NCBI GenBank assembly: GCA_016866335.1 | Contig: VGMT01000009.1 | Coordinates: 1 to 64,000 of the forward strand | Reading direction: 5' to 3' | DNA from: Bacteroidota bacterium | Lineage (GTDB): Bacteria; Bacteroidota; Bacteroidia; CAIKAF01 | Length of the DNA: 64,000 nucleotides | In this document: positions 38,552-47,367 of the stretch, piece by piece | How the letters are laid out: every line of letters starts with the position of its first letter | How positions within the stretch are numbered: position 1 is the stretch's first letter | Position numbers and translations under genes: made by a program | Notes under the pieces: model-generated | What the model saw: only the letters and a program-made list of their open reading frames with translations | Told to the model about the DNA's origin: nothing | Databases searched by the model: none

Positions 38552-39079
38552 CTAATTCAAGTTTGCCGTAATTTCAAAATCTACGCGGTTATTTAAAGCT
38601 CTAAAATACGACTGAAGTTCAGCAGATTGCAGTTCCCGCACTAGGCTTTCTGGATACAAAGGATTTGCAATGCCCCCCACAGCCCCTTTCAGTCGCTTTG
38701 GGTTTATTCTACGAGCAGCGAGGTATTTAACAATGGTCTGGGATTGAATCTTTGATTGCATGAGGGTTGAGGCGGGGATATCTTCAGAAAAATGAACAGA
38801 AATTTTGAGTCGAATGCTTGGGTTAAGCCTAAGGAAATCTGCCAAAGAATCTAAAACTGGAACCGTTTCAGATGCAAAAGCCTTGGCGTTTTCGGAAAAG
38901 GATAGACCCCGAACCCTAAAAACCAAGCCTTTGCTAAGCAGCACTCCCGCCAAATTCCAAGAAGATGAAGAAATTTCGTTTGAAATAGAGTCAAGCCGCT
39001 CGATGGGCGTTCGATTGGATTGCGCCGGAAGGGCAAACCTAAAAATTAGGCTACAAAGCAATAAAAGTAACAGTTTCAT
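38552..39079 (-). CDS. OmpA-like domain protein
   Basis: 175 residues with a signal peptide (KLLLLLLCSLIFRFALPAQS). The second half resembles the OmpA peptidoglycan-binding fold: VLDSLADFLRLNPSIRLKISVHFSED, then SQTIVKYLAARRINPKRLKGAVGG and a C-terminal RALNNRVDFEI, which ends like the NRRVDFEI of OmpA domains. An envelope structural role is inferred. The ATG at 39079 is chosen over a TTG at 39088. Confidence 0.78.
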   Translation of the reverse strand: MKLLLLLLCSLIFRFALPAQSNRTPIERLDSISNEISSSSWNLAGVLLSKGLVFRVRGLSFSENAKAFASETVPVLDSLADFLRLNPSIRLKISVHFSEDIPASTLMQSKIQSQTIVKYLAARRINPKRLKGAVGGIANPLYPESLVRELQSAELQSYFRALNNRVDFEITANLN

Positions 39080-39101
39080 AAGAAACAATGGATGGGCTAC
39101 G

Positions 39102-39176
39102 TGAGCTGTACTGGATTCGAACCAGTGACCTCTACCCTGTCAAGGTAGCGCTCTAAACCAACTGAGCTAACAGCCC
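39102..39176 (-). tRNA. tRNA-Val (anticodon GAC)
   Basis: The minus strand folds into a standard cloverleaf of 75 nt. The acceptor stem GGGCTGT/ACAGCTC has one G-U pair. The D-loop is GTTAGCTCAGTTGGTTTAGAGC, the anticodon arm CTACC-TTGACAG-GGTAG, and the T arm CTGG-TTCGAAT-CCAG. CCA is not encoded. The anticodon GAC reads valine GUC/GUU codons. Confidence 0.95.
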
Positions 39177-39415
39177 ATTTTTGTTTTTTAAGGGTACTAA
39201 ATTGGGTAAAAGTACCCAAATATTTCTTTTTTATTAAAACAAGGCCACCAACAACGTTTCGGAAATTGAGCGTAGCCATTCTATTGGTCAACTGTTAAAC
39301 AGAAAATCCGGAAAAAGACATCGCAAAAGTCAATAAAACTCAAAACTATTTGCCTCTGGGTGGAATTCAACCCGTTCTTTTTTATGTCTCGAAGATGTTA
39401 ACAGATTAAAATTGT

Positions 39416-39446
39416 TTGGACAATCAATGGAAATGGTGTATTTTTA
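39416..39446 (+). promoter_or_regulatory. Putative promoter of the PKD-protein gene
   Basis: TTGGACA at 39416-39422 and TATTTTTA at 39439-39446 with a 20-bp spacer. The start codon is 60 bp downstream. The rest of the 330-bp gap after tRNA-Val is AT-rich, with a small GGGTA/TACCC-type inverted repeat at about 39192-39220 and no gene. Confidence 0.5.
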
Positions 39447-39506
39447 ACCCAAAAAAGGTTGCTGTTGTAACCCGCAAATAATTTGATGTAAACGAATTTT
39501 CGGAAT

Positions 39507-42506
39507 ATGTTTAAAAGAATATTCTTGCCCTTCGCCTTTTTGATTTTTTTTGTTCACCTAAATGCGCAACTAAATCAGGACTGCCCAAATGCGAACTTTG
39601 CGATGGGAGACTTCACCAACTGGGGAGGATATACCGGAACCTGTTGCCCAATTAACCTACCGAACGTGGGGATAGTTGCTGGCCAGCATACGATAATGAA
39701 CCCTGGAACAGACCCGATTGTACCCGCTTTGCAAACGGTTCCTACAGGATTTAACCGGTCGACAAGGTTAGGCAACTCAGGTACGGGAGCCCAAGCTGAG
39801 GCATTGGAATATAGTTTGATGGTAACGGCCCAAAATTCGTTGTTTATCTATGAGTTTGCTGTGGTAATGGAAGACCCTGGCCATTCTGCCTCTCAGCAGC
39901 CTAGGTTTGAATTGCAGGTCGTTGACCCATTTGGGCAGGTGATACCTTGCACTTATTACCAGGTAGCTGCGGGCAATGGAATCCCTGGATTTCAGTCGTA
40001 TTCTGGCGGAGTTTGGAGGAATTGGGCCCGCGTGGGTGTTAGTCTGACAAATTTTATTGGTCAAACCGTGACAATTCAAGCGAAAACCGGCGACTGCTCT
40101 TTAAGTGGCCACTATGGCTATGGATATTTGGTAGCGGATTGCGCTCCCTTGCAAATTGACATTCGCTATTGCCTGGGCGACACAAACGCGGTATTGGTGG
40201 CTCCTCCAGGATTCTCATCGTACCAATGGAGCAATGGTGTTAGTGGGCCAACGGTGGTGATCAACAACCCTCAATCTGGTCAAAGTTTGAACTGTGTAAT
40301 CACATCGGCTTCGGGTTGTACAGCCACCCTAACCGCTATAGTGAACCCAATTACTGCCCATGCGGGATTTGACGATATTTATCTATGCGAAAACACGGCC
40401 ATGATGAGCGACACTTCGTATGCGGTGAACGGTACGATTTCAAAATGGGCGTGGGATTATGGAGATGGCAGCCCGTCTTTTCAAGATAGCGCTCAAAATC
40501 CTATGCATATTTTCCCGGGGCCAGGCACCTACAATGTAACCCAAATAGCCATTACCAGTGCGGGGTGTCGAGATACCATAACTTTTCCTGTTACAATTTA
40601 CCCTCAGCCCCTGTCAAATCTAACTCTTCCCGGCCCCTGTGGTTTAACTCAAAATTTTACCAGTCTTGCTACCATTGATAGTTTAGGGTCGAATGGAACC
40701 TGGGCAGGCAATACCATTATTTCGCATGCTTGGAATTTTTTAGATACCACCGGTGTTCAAGTTGGGGCTTCGGTCGATACGAATCCTGTGTTCACCTTTC
40801 CACAACCTGGATACTATGATATTCAGCTTGTGGTAACCGACTCGCTGGGTTGCGTCGATACGGTAACCATTCCTTACCTAACGGTTGGAACTCCGGTAGC
40901 CGATTTTAATCATTTGGAATTTTGTGAAGGTTTGGTAACCCCCTTTGCAGACACTTCGTTCGCAGATGGGGATACGATTACATCCCGCTTATGGAATTTA
41001 GGAGATGGTACGCTTTTAACAGATTCGTTGGCTTTTGACCATATGTATACCAACCCTGGCACCTACAACGCTCAACTTATCATCTTAACGGCAAACAACT
41101 GTCCAGACACCGTGACGATTCCGGTTACGGTCTTTCCTAATCCGGTTGCCAATTTCGCGGTTGATTCAGCCTGTTCGGGAGATGCAAACAATTTCATAAA
41201 CTTAAGTATGGTTTTAAACCCGGACTCGGTTACGGGAAGCGCTTGGGTTTTTAATACAGGAATTGGAAACAGCAGCCAAACCAATCCAAGTCAGATTTTT
41301 CCTGTTTGGGGAGACTATTCGGCCACCCTTGCTGTTGTAACCAACCACGGGTGTGTAGACACCGTTACTCTTCCAGTACGTGTTAACCCTAGACCCGTCA
41401 TTGCTTTCTCGGCCGACCCCTTAGCCGGTTGTCAACCCCTAACGGTAGATATGCTCAACACAACCTATGTTCCTGGACCAGATACCGTTTCGGTTTGGAA
41501 TTGGGCTATGGGAGACGGAGGAACAACCACCGGGGTTTTACCCACCTATACTTATATGCAAGATGGAACGTTTTCGGTAACCCTAACTGCCATTACAAAT
41601 CGGGGTTGCGACACCACTGTTACCATAAATAATTTGATTACAGTTCATCCCAAGCCAAACGCCAGCTACGCATGGGCTAACACCTCAGACTTTTGCTTTA
41701 AAGAAACATTGTTCACCAATAACCAGTCAACCGTAAATGCCCCATCAAGTATTACAGATTACAATTGGATAGTTACCTATCCTTCGGGCACAGGTTTGTT
41801 TAACGACACAAATGAGAACTTCAACAATGTATTTCCTGAAGTAGGTTCATATCAGGTGGTGTTGTACATTGCTACAGATCAAGGTTGTCTTGATACGACC
41901 ACCGGGACATTTAATGTACTGGAACTGCCCGTCGCTGATTTCGATTCAGAACCTTACTGCTACTGGATTAACCTATTTACAGATCAAACTACCAAGGGCG
42001 AGCAACCCTACAACTACCAATGGAACGTTGATCAAACTCCTGGAGCCGATTATTTTGTTGCCAATTTTGAGCACTTCTACGCCGATAGCACCGAAGGAAA
42101 TATTCCTATTGTACTTAGCATAACCGATGCCTTTGGATGCCGCCACGATACGCTAAAGGTGATTGAAGTTAAAGGTGCTCCCGATGATTTTACTTTCCCC
42201 AACGTTTTAGTATTGAATCCTGAAACCGCTGGCAATGACCAAGTGCAGATTGAAGATCTTTCGGTTGAATTCAACATTTGCGTTGATTACGAGTTGTTTG
42301 TTTACAACCGCTGGGGTACCTTGGTTTTTAAAACGCAAAACACAACCGTTCAAGAAGGTGGAATTCCAGATGTTGATTGCGCAGCGTGCTTCCGTGGCTT
42401 ACACCAAGATGGTACAGAACTTACCAATGGGGTGTATTATTATCTTCTAAGGAGCGAAAAACGCGATATCACCAAACAAGGCTATATCACTGTTTTCAAG
42501 AGGTAA
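39507..42506 (+). CDS. PKD-domain surface protein with CHU_C (type B) sorting domain
   Basis: Secreted 999-residue protein. Signal peptide (FLPFAFLIFFVHLNAQ), an N-terminal domain (about 20-220) of unknown fold, then about seven PKD/Ig-like repeats from ~270 to 880, each with WxxGDG/WDYGDGS-type turns and a Y/F-x-V-x-L strand. The C-terminal ~95 residues (VLVLNPETAGNDQVQIEDL... VYNRWGTLVFK ... GVYYYLLRS) are the CHU_C/gliding-motility-associated type B domain handled by T9SS. Likely a surface adhesin. Confidence 0.9.
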   Translation: MFKRIFLPFAFLIFFVHLNAQLNQDCPNANFAMGDFTNWGGYTGTCCPINLPNVGIVAGQHTIMNPGTDPIVPALQTVPTGFNRSTRLGNSGTGAQAEALEYSLMVTAQNSLFIYEFAVVMEDPGHSASQQPRFELQVVDPFGQVIPCTYYQVAAGNGIPGFQSYSGGVWRNWARVGVSLTNFIGQTVTIQAKTGDCSLSGHYGYGYLVADCAPLQIDIRYCLGDTNAVLVAPPGFSSYQWSNGVSGPTVVINNPQSGQSLNCVITSASGCTATLTAIVNPITAHAGFDDIYLCENTAMMSDTSYAVNGTISKWAWDYGDGSPSFQDSAQNPMHIFPGPGTYNVTQIAITSAGCRDTITFPVTIYPQPLSNLTLPGPCGLTQNFTSLATIDSLGSNGTWAGNTIISHAWNFLDTTGVQVGASVDTNPVFTFPQPGYYDIQLVVTDSLGCVDTVTIPYLTVGTPVADFNHLEFCEGLVTPFADTSFADGDTITSRLWNLGDGTLLTDSLAFDHMYTNPGTYNAQLIILTANNCPDTVTIPVTVFPNPVANFAVDSACSGDANNFINLSMVLNPDSVTGSAWVFNTGIGNSSQTNPSQIFPVWGDYSATLAVVTNHGCVDTVTLPVRVNPRPVIAFSADPLAGCQPLTVDMLNTTYVPGPDTVSVWNWAMGDGGTTTGVLPTYTYMQDGTFSVTLTAITNRGCDTTVTINNLITVHPKPNASYAWANTSDFCFKETLFTNNQSTVNAPSSITDYNWIVTYPSGTGLFNDTNENFNNVFPEVGSYQVVLYIATDQGCLDTTTGTFNVLELPVADFDSEPYCYWINLFTDQTTKGEQPYNYQWNVDQTPGADYFVANFEHFYADSTEGNIPIVLSITDAFGCRHDTLKVIEVKGAPDDFTFPNVLVLNPETAGNDQVQIEDLSVEFNICVDYELFVYNRWGTLVFKTQNTTVQEGGIPDVDCAACFRGLHQDGTELTNGVYYYLLRSEKRDITKQGYITVFKR

Positions 42507-42521
42507 TTGAAAATTCTGCAG

Positions 42522-42570
42522 GCCTAAGGATAGAAGGTGAACAGCATGTTAGAACCTTCTGCCCTTAGGC
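42522..42570 (+). terminator. Hairpin after the PKD gene
   Basis: GCCTAAGG-AT-AGAAGGT (from 42522) pairs with ACCTTCT-G-CCTTAGGC (to 42570). A weak T-rich stretch (TTGTTCAATTGTTG) follows. It lies 15 bp after the stop codon and probably acts as a terminator or mRNA 3'-end stabiliser. Confidence 0.5.
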
Positions 42571-42585
42571 TTGTTCAATTGTTGT

Positions 42586-43056
42586 ATGGAAAGCCCTCAA
42601 GATTCGAATCCAAAAGAGTTCGTCAATCCAATTGACCCAGATGCGGTTGCCGAAAATCCAGCCTTTTTGCCCTATGCCCACATGGTAGGTGGAGCCGTTA
42701 TTCGGCCCGAAGATAAAGGAAAACTTCAGGGACGATCTATCACGGCCATGGAGCAACAGACACAAAGGCAGATGCATCAAATTTATGAGCAGATGGATTT
42801 GCTTGCTAAACAAGCCAAAGCGCTTCAAGCCCGGGTCGATGTTTCCTATAAAATATACTTGGCTGGACTTTCCTTTGAGCCGGTTATTGGTCAGGTCTAT
42901 TACTTTTATCAGCGTGCTAACGGGAGCCACCTAGTGTCGATGATATCGCCCGAGGAATGGGGGCGCAGCCTGCAAAAGCCAGAATGCTTGGCAAAAATAC
43001 AGCTGCTCGGAGATTACACATGGGATGTACTAGAAACCTATTCTGAGAAGCTCTAA
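42586..43056 (+). CDS. DUF2452 domain protein
   Basis: 156-residue cytoplasmic protein. The features FVNPIDPDAVAENPAFLPYAHMVGGAVIRPEDKG and GLSFEPVIGQVYYFYQRANGSHLVSMISPEEWG match the DUF2452 family, whose function is unknown. The ATG at 42586 is chosen; an in-frame TTG 15 bp upstream lies inside the preceding hairpin. Confidence 0.82.
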   Translation: MESPQDSNPKEFVNPIDPDAVAENPAFLPYAHMVGGAVIRPEDKGKLQGRSITAMEQQTQRQMHQIYEQMDLLAKQAKALQARVDVSYKIYLAGLSFEPVIGQVYYFYQRANGSHLVSMISPEEWGRSLQKPECLAKIQLLGDYTWDVLETYSEKL

Positions 43057-43103
43057 ACGGTTTCATTCGTATTAAAATTTAGCCTTTAGCCTTGTGTAGG
43101 CCT

Positions 43104-43242
43104 GCGGCAGGGATTGAACCAGGTTGCCCGCAAGGCTGCAGCCACCGGGCCCGCGCGGTGCGGAGGCGACAGCAGGAGCCCCCGCAAACCCGCTGGGCCC
43201 GTTGGCTGTAGCCGCGGACTACCGGTGAAAGCCCGCAGCCGC
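43104..43242 (+). repeat. Family-1 structured palindrome, copy C
   Basis: Ends GCGGCAGGGATTGAACC and GAAAGCCCGCAGCCGC pair through GCGGC/GCCGC. GGCTGCAGCCA pairs with TGGCTGTAGCC and CGGGCCC with GGGCCCG. The apical segment GTGCGGAGGCGACAGCAGGAGCCCCCGCA differs from the usual loop by TTT to AGC. It lies between the DUF2452 and DUF3467 genes. Confidence 0.8.
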
Positions 43243-43319
43243 CCCAAAAATCATAAAAATTGAATGCATAGTTGGAAAAATCATGTATAAGTTCCCACGA
43301 CATGCAGTACCTTTGAGGT

Positions 43320-43652
43320 ATGCAAAATCAACCCACCGATTCTGAGAATCAACTCAATATTGAACTGCCTGAAGAAATAGCCGGCGGAATTTATGCCAAC
43401 TTGGCCATTATTGCCCACTCCCCTAGCGAATTTGTGCTGGACTTTGTGAATGTGATGCCCGGCATGCCCAAAGGGAAAGTGCGCTCGCGCATTATTATGA
43501 CTCCTGAACATAGCAAACGTTTGCTGATTGCGCTTCGAGACAATATTGCCCGCTATGAGCAGTCGTTTGGGGAAATTAAAAATGCTCCTTCGGAATCCGG
43601 AGATGGCAACGCTTTCCCATTTCCTTTTGGAGGCCCACAAGGCATGGCCTAA
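43320..43652 (+). CDS. DUF3467 domain protein
   Basis: 110 residues, small cytoplasmic protein. The conserved block is GGIYANLAIIAHSPSEFVLDFVNVMPGMPKGKVRSRIIMTPEHSKRLLIALRDNIARYE, which defines DUF3467. Function unknown; family members look like small beta-rich regulators. A TACCTTTG box (43308-43315) lies only 4 bp before the start codon. Confidence 0.88.
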   Translation: MQNQPTDSENQLNIELPEEIAGGIYANLAIIAHSPSEFVLDFVNVMPGMPKGKVRSRIIMTPEHSKRLLIALRDNIARYEQSFGEIKNAPSESGDGNAFPFPFGGPQGMA

Positions 43653-43736
43653 GCCAATATAAAGCCCCCTGAAAATTAATTTCTAAGCTGAAGATGGGAA
43701 TGGAATGTATGTATCTTTGACCAGAAAAATGCGAAA

Positions 43737-44816
43737 ATGAAGAGCACTGCCATAAAACAAAAACACCTAAATCTAGGTGCGAAAATGGTTCCCTTTGCCG
43801 GCTATGAAATGCCCCTGCAATACGCTGGATTGCTTGCAGAACACCATGCGGTGAGAAAACAGGCGGGAATGTTTGATGTTTCGCACATGGGCGAATTCTA
43901 CATATCTGGTCCTCAGGCTTTTGACTTAATTCAATATGCTACCTCGAACGATGTAAGCAAATTAAGCCCGGGAAAAATCCAATATTCATGTCTGCCGAAC
44001 GATGAAGGCGGCATAGTAGATGATTTGCTGGTGTATCAAATCAGCGAAGAACGCTTTATGTTGGTGGTGAATGCCTCGAACATTGAAAAGGATTGGGCAC
44101 GGCTTAGCACTTTGAACGCCGATTTTGGAGCTCACATGGAAAACAGATCGGATTCCATTTCCTTGCTCGCCGTTCAAGGGCCAAAAGCGACGGAGCTCCT
44201 GCAAACACTTACAGATGTTAATCTAAGCGACATTCCCTACTACCACTTTAAAATGGGTAGTATGGCTGGTATTTCGGATGTTATTTTATCGAACACCGGC
44301 TATACCGGGGCTGGGGGCTTCGAGCTGTATGTGGCAAATGAAGACGCAGAATCGCTGTGGGATGCCGTTATGCAGGCCGGACAACCCTTTGGATTGCTAC
44401 CGGCAGGCCTAGGCGCCCGCGATACACTTCGGATGGAAATGGGGTTTTGTCTTTATGGCAACGATATAGACGACACAACCAGCCCGCTAGAAGCAGGATT
44501 GGGTTGGATTACCAAGCTGGATACCAACTTTGTGAATTCAGCGTATTTGAAAGAACAAAAAAACCAAGGTCTAAGCAGAAAACTTGTTGGGTTTAGTATG
44601 CTTGACCGTGGCATTCCTAGGCATGGCTATGCTATATTGGACTCGGCCGGCAAGGTCATAGGAGAAGTGCGCAGCGGCACCCAAAGCCCCAGCCTAGAAA
44701 AGGCGATAGGAATGGGATACGTAAGCATGCCAAACACTGAGCCTGGAACCCGAATTTTCATAGAAATTAGAGGTAAGGCGATAGAAGCCGAGGTGGTAAA
44801 AGTTCCGTTTAATTGA
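43737..44816 (+). CDS. gcvT: Aminomethyltransferase (glycine cleavage T protein)
   Basis: T protein of the glycine cleavage system, 359 residues; transfers the methylene group from the lipoyl arm of GcvH to tetrahydrofolate. [14 protein letters not shown] and the folate-binding region with [14 protein letters not shown] and [21 protein letters not shown] are present. gcvH lies about 37 kb away in this window. The stop overlaps the start of comB. Confidence 0.96.
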   Translation: MKSTAIKQKHLNLGAKMVPFAGYEMPLQYAGLLAEHHAVRKQAGMFDVSHMGEFYISGPQAFDLIQYATSNDVSKLSPGKIQYSCLPNDEGGIVDDLLVYQISEERFMLVVNASNIEKDWARLSTLNADFGAHMENRSDSISLLAVQGPKATELLQTLTDVNLSDIPYYHFKMGSMAGISDVILSNTGYTGAGGFELYVANEDAESLWDAVMQAGQPFGLLPAGLGARDTLRMEMGFCLYGNDIDDTTSPLEAGLGWITKLDTNFVNSAYLKEQKNQGLSRKLVGFSMLDRGIPRHGYAILDSAGKVIGEVRSGTQSPSLEKAIGMGYVSMPNTEPGTRIFIEIRGKAIEAEVVKVPFN

Positions 44817-45553
44817 GTTGTTTGTCGGCACCCAAAGTAAATATTTGCTTAAGCCCGGACCTGTACCCGCGGTACGCCGACCGCCATGGAATCGTAGTGG
44901 TTGTTGATGTTTTTAGGGCAACCAGTGCGATAGCTGCTGGATTGTACCATGGGTTATCGTCGATAAGACCCATTGCAGGTCTAGCCGCCTTTGAACTTTA
45001 CCCCAAGAACGAAAATAGAATATGGGCAGCAGAAAGGGGGGGGCAGATAGTAGACGGATTTGATTTGGGGAATTCGCCCCTAGACATGATAAAAAGAGCC
45101 GAACTGCTAAAAGGGAAAGAGTTGGTTTTATCGACCACCAATGGAACCCAAGCAATAGAAGCGGCACAAAAGAACCAAGGATTAATTACCGGAAGCTATG
45201 TAAATATATCGGCTACGGTAAACCACCTGATAAAAGAAAACAAGTCGGTTTTGTTTATTTGTGCAGGCTGGAAAGGAAGGGTAAACCTAGAAGACAGTCT
45301 TTTTTGCGGAGATGCCTCGCGACGGTTGATGGAAAGTGGCTTTGAATTGGATGAAGATGCAGATGCCGTATTGATGTGTATGGAGATATCTGCAAGGGCC
45401 CAGGGAGATCGAATGGGATATTTAGCGAACAGTTCACACCGAAATCGGTTAAAGAACTTAGAGTTGGAAGAGGATGTTGCGTATTGTTTGAGTGAGGACG
45501 TTGCGCCGGTGGTTGCGGAGTACCGGGCGGAGGGGGTTTTGGTTAAGGGTTAG
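44813..45553 (+). CDS. comB: 2-phosphosulfolactate phosphatase family protein
   Basis: 246-residue enzyme of the ComB family, which dephosphorylates 2-phosphosulfolactate. Family motifs: VVVDVFRATSAIAAGL near the N-terminus, ERGGQIVDGFDLGNSP, STTNGTQAI and CAGWKGRVNLEDSLFCGD. In Bacteroidota the product may feed sulfonate or sulfonolipid metabolism; that is inference. A TTG start (44813) overlapping the gcvT stop is assumed; another TTG lies three codons in. Confidence 0.88.
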   Translation: MSCLSAPKVNICLSPDLYPRYADRHGIVVVVDVFRATSAIAAGLYHGLSSIRPIAGLAAFELYPKNENRIWAAERGGQIVDGFDLGNSPLDMIKRAELLKGKELVLSTTNGTQAIEAAQKNQGLITGSYVNISATVNHLIKENKSVLFICAGWKGRVNLEDSLFCGDASRRLMESGFELDEDADAVLMCMEISARAQGDRMGYLANSSHRNRLKNLELEEDVAYCLSEDVAPVVAEYRAEGVLVKG

Positions 45554-45925
45554 GGCACGACCAAAAGAGACGCATCCTAGCCAAAATGGCAGAATGGACT
45601 CCCATGGGTAAGGCCGACCGAACTTGTTCAAGAATTCTTGAGTTTATTTTCACGCTGCACACATACCATCGCCTCCTAAACCTTCCAATCCTAAAAACAG
45701 TGCGCGGCCAACGCACCCGTCTCAAACCCGAAATTCCCGCTTCCCACCTCAACAAAGTTGCCTCTGTTTCAATGTAGAAGCTCCCTTGAGACCCCCGAGC
45801 GAATAAAAATCACCTTTCGGCATCTTTTTATTCACTATCTGACTTCACGCTTTAAAAACCCGAAGTGTTCTTCGCCACCCCTGTACGTGGCGAAGCAAAG
45901 AACGAATTATTTTCTCCTCATCGAT
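45550..45925 (-). ncRNA. Family-2 structured RNA, copy 2
   Basis: No convincing protein is encoded. From a predicted start within TCATCGATGA (45918-45927) the minus strand contains: CTTCGCCAC/GTGGCGAAG (45870-45895, perfect 9-bp stem, 8-nt loop); GTGAATAAAAA/TTTTTATTCGC (45799-45835); a nested unit closed by GTCTCA/TGAGAC (45719-45724 with 45787-45792) containing GCTTC/GAAGC and CAAC/GTTG; GTGCG/CGCAC (45700-45716, loop with GCCA); and near the 3' end CATTCT/AGGATG around GCC/GGC. Copy 1 and the window-start copy share the order with different arms. Confidence 0.65.
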
Positions 45926-45931
45926 GAAATA

Positions 45932-45962
45932 CAAAGATAGGCCTCTTATTTCAACTTGTCAA
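45932..45962 (-). promoter_or_regulatory. Promoter of family-2 RNA copy 2
   Basis: TTGACA (45957-45962) and TATCTTTG (45932-45939) on the minus strand with a 20-bp spacer form a consensus Bacteroidota promoter. TCATCGATGA follows after 4 bp, the same spacing as in copy 1. The promoter points away from the DUF4920 gene and towards comB's 3' end. Confidence 0.75.
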
Positions 45963-45994
45963 GGGTAAATGATTGGTTTTTTTTTGTGCGGCCT

Positions 45995-46133
45995 GCGGTA
46001 GGGATTGAACAAGGTAGCCCGCAAGGTGGGCGGCCTTGGGCCCGCGAGCGGCGGAGGCGACTTCAGGAGCCCACGCAACGCCGCTGGGCCCACAGCTGCC
46101 CAGCGAGGACTACCTGTGAAAGCCCGGAACCGC
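45995..46133 (+). repeat. Family-1 structured palindrome, copy D
   Basis: Ends GCGGTAGGGATTGAAC and GTGAAAGCCCGGAACCGC. GGTAG pairs with CTACC, and GGTGGGCGGCCTTGGGCCC with GGGCCCACAGCTGCCCAGC with a few mismatches. The apical segment is GGCGGAGGCGACTTCAGGAGCC. It lies 33 bp from the family-2 promoter. On the minus strand it begins TTTTTGGGCGG directly after the TAG stop of the DUF4920 gene. Confidence 0.8.
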
Positions 46134-46140
46134 CCAAAAA

Positions 46141-46614
46141 CTACTGCTGAATTGCCACCCCAGTAGCCATAAAATCGTACCCGATGGTGGGTTCAGTGAT
46201 TTTATCGATGGAGTCTTGGCTTGCACCAGCGTCTTGTGCCTTATGTTTAAGCCACTCCACGGAGCTGGTGGTTTTCTTGGCCCAGCCCTTCATTATCACG
46301 GTTTTTCCTGCGGCATCTTTGGGTACAAAGAATCCATAATCCCAAAATTTAACCATCATAAGTTGGTCGCCGAGTTGAACGTCCATCCAGCATCCTTTGG
46401 TCTGACAAACTTCGGTAATGGTAGAAGAAAAGGTAAGCTCCACAGAGTCGCGCACACTAAGGCTATCTAAAACAGCCTGAGGGCTTAATGGGTTTTCTAC
46501 CGAAATGCTATCTCCAAAATACGTATATGCTAGCGCCTCAACAATTTGTTCGTTCTTCTTTTGGCAGGAGAACAAAAGCGTAGCCAACAGGGAAAGAGTC
46601 AAAAAAATACGCAT
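46141..46614 (-). CDS. DUF4920 lipoprotein
   Basis: 157-residue lipoprotein (signal LTLSLLATLLFSC). The mature part carries YFGDSISVENPLSPQAVLDSL, VCQTKGCWMDVQLGDQLMMVKFWDYGFFVPKDAAGK and VEWLKHKAQDAGA, matching DUF4920; it includes a CxxxxC-type cysteine pair. Function unknown. It follows the FKBP gene by 9 bp. Confidence 0.85.
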   Translation of the reverse strand: MRIFLTLSLLATLLFSCQKKNEQIVEALAYTYFGDSISVENPLSPQAVLDSLSVRDSVELTFSSTITEVCQTKGCWMDVQLGDQLMMVKFWDYGFFVPKDAAGKTVIMKGWAKKTTSSVEWLKHKAQDAGASQDSIDKITEPTIGYDFMATGVAIQQ

Positions 46615-46623
46615 AAGAACAAC

Positions 46624-47337
46624 TTATTTTTTTTCGATTTTCAAGAGTTCTACTTTAAAAACCAAGGTAGATCCAGGTTGAATGTTTGAGCCGGGAGGAG
46701 GGTTGTTGCCGTAAGCAAGATCAGCGGGGATAACAAAACGGAAAGTTGAGCCTAGGGGCATAAGTTGTAAGCCTTCGGTCCAGCCGCGAATAACTCCGTT
46801 TAGGGGGAAGGTGGCCGGTTGACCGCGCTCGTAGCTGCTGTCGAAAACAGTGCCGTCAATTAGGGTTCCTTCGTAGTTTACTGAAACCGTGCTTTCGGCA
46901 GTGGGTTTAGGTCCTTTTCCCATGACCAGAACTTCGTACATCAGGCCTGATGCTGTTTTGTTCATGCCTGGCTTTTTGCTTTCGGCGGCCATAAAAGCTG
47001 CGCCGGCTTCCACGTTTGATGCGGCTTTTGATTCAGCCGCTTTTTGTTCCTTAGCCTGAATTTGCATTTGAATCTCTTTGAAGGCCGCTTGCATGTCTTC
47101 TTCAGAAAGTAAGGGGGTTCTTGAAGTATCAAGTCCATCAATAATTCCTTGAATAAGAGCCGCCTTATCTACTCCGAAATCGGCTTTCCTAAGTTCAGCA
47201 GCGGTATTCAGACCGACTCCATACGAAACTTTTTGTTCTACGCTGCTAAGTTCTTTAACCTCAGCTTCGTTCGAAGTTGATGATGAACAGGCGAAAAAAA
47301 CGAGGGCCAAGCCCGAAATAAACATCAACTTCTTCAT
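46624..47337 (-). CDS. FKBP-type peptidyl-prolyl isomerase lipoprotein
   Basis: 237-residue isomerase of the FkpA/Mip type. A lipoprotein signal (LMFISGLALVFFAC) is followed by an FKBP_N helical dimerisation domain (VSYGVGLNTAAELRKADFGVD... AAFKEIQMQIQAKEQKAAE) and an FKBP_C domain with [42 protein letters not shown] and AYGNNPPPGSNIQPGSTLVFKVELL. Periplasmic folding role is inferred. It is closely similar to the C-terminal 220 residues of the upstream pyrophosphatase fusion. Confidence 0.95.
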   Translation of the reverse strand: MKKLMFISGLALVFFACSSSTSNEAEVKELSSVEQKVSYGVGLNTAAELRKADFGVDKAALIQGIIDGLDTSRTPLLSEEDMQAAFKEIQMQIQAKEQKAAESKAASNVEAGAAFMAAESKKPGMNKTASGLMYEVLVMGKGPKPTAESTVSVNYEGTLIDGTVFDSSYERGQPATFPLNGVIRGWTEGLQLMPLGSTFRFVIPADLAYGNNPPPGSNIQPGSTLVFKVELLKIEKK

Positions 47338-47367
47338 AGGTTTAGGATTAATTGTTGGGGGTAAAAT

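Noticed and set aside
45543-45777. Overlapping ORFs of 60-70 codons on both strands
   Set aside because: They coincide with the structured family-2 copy 2 and share no peptide with copy 1 despite RNA-level similarity.
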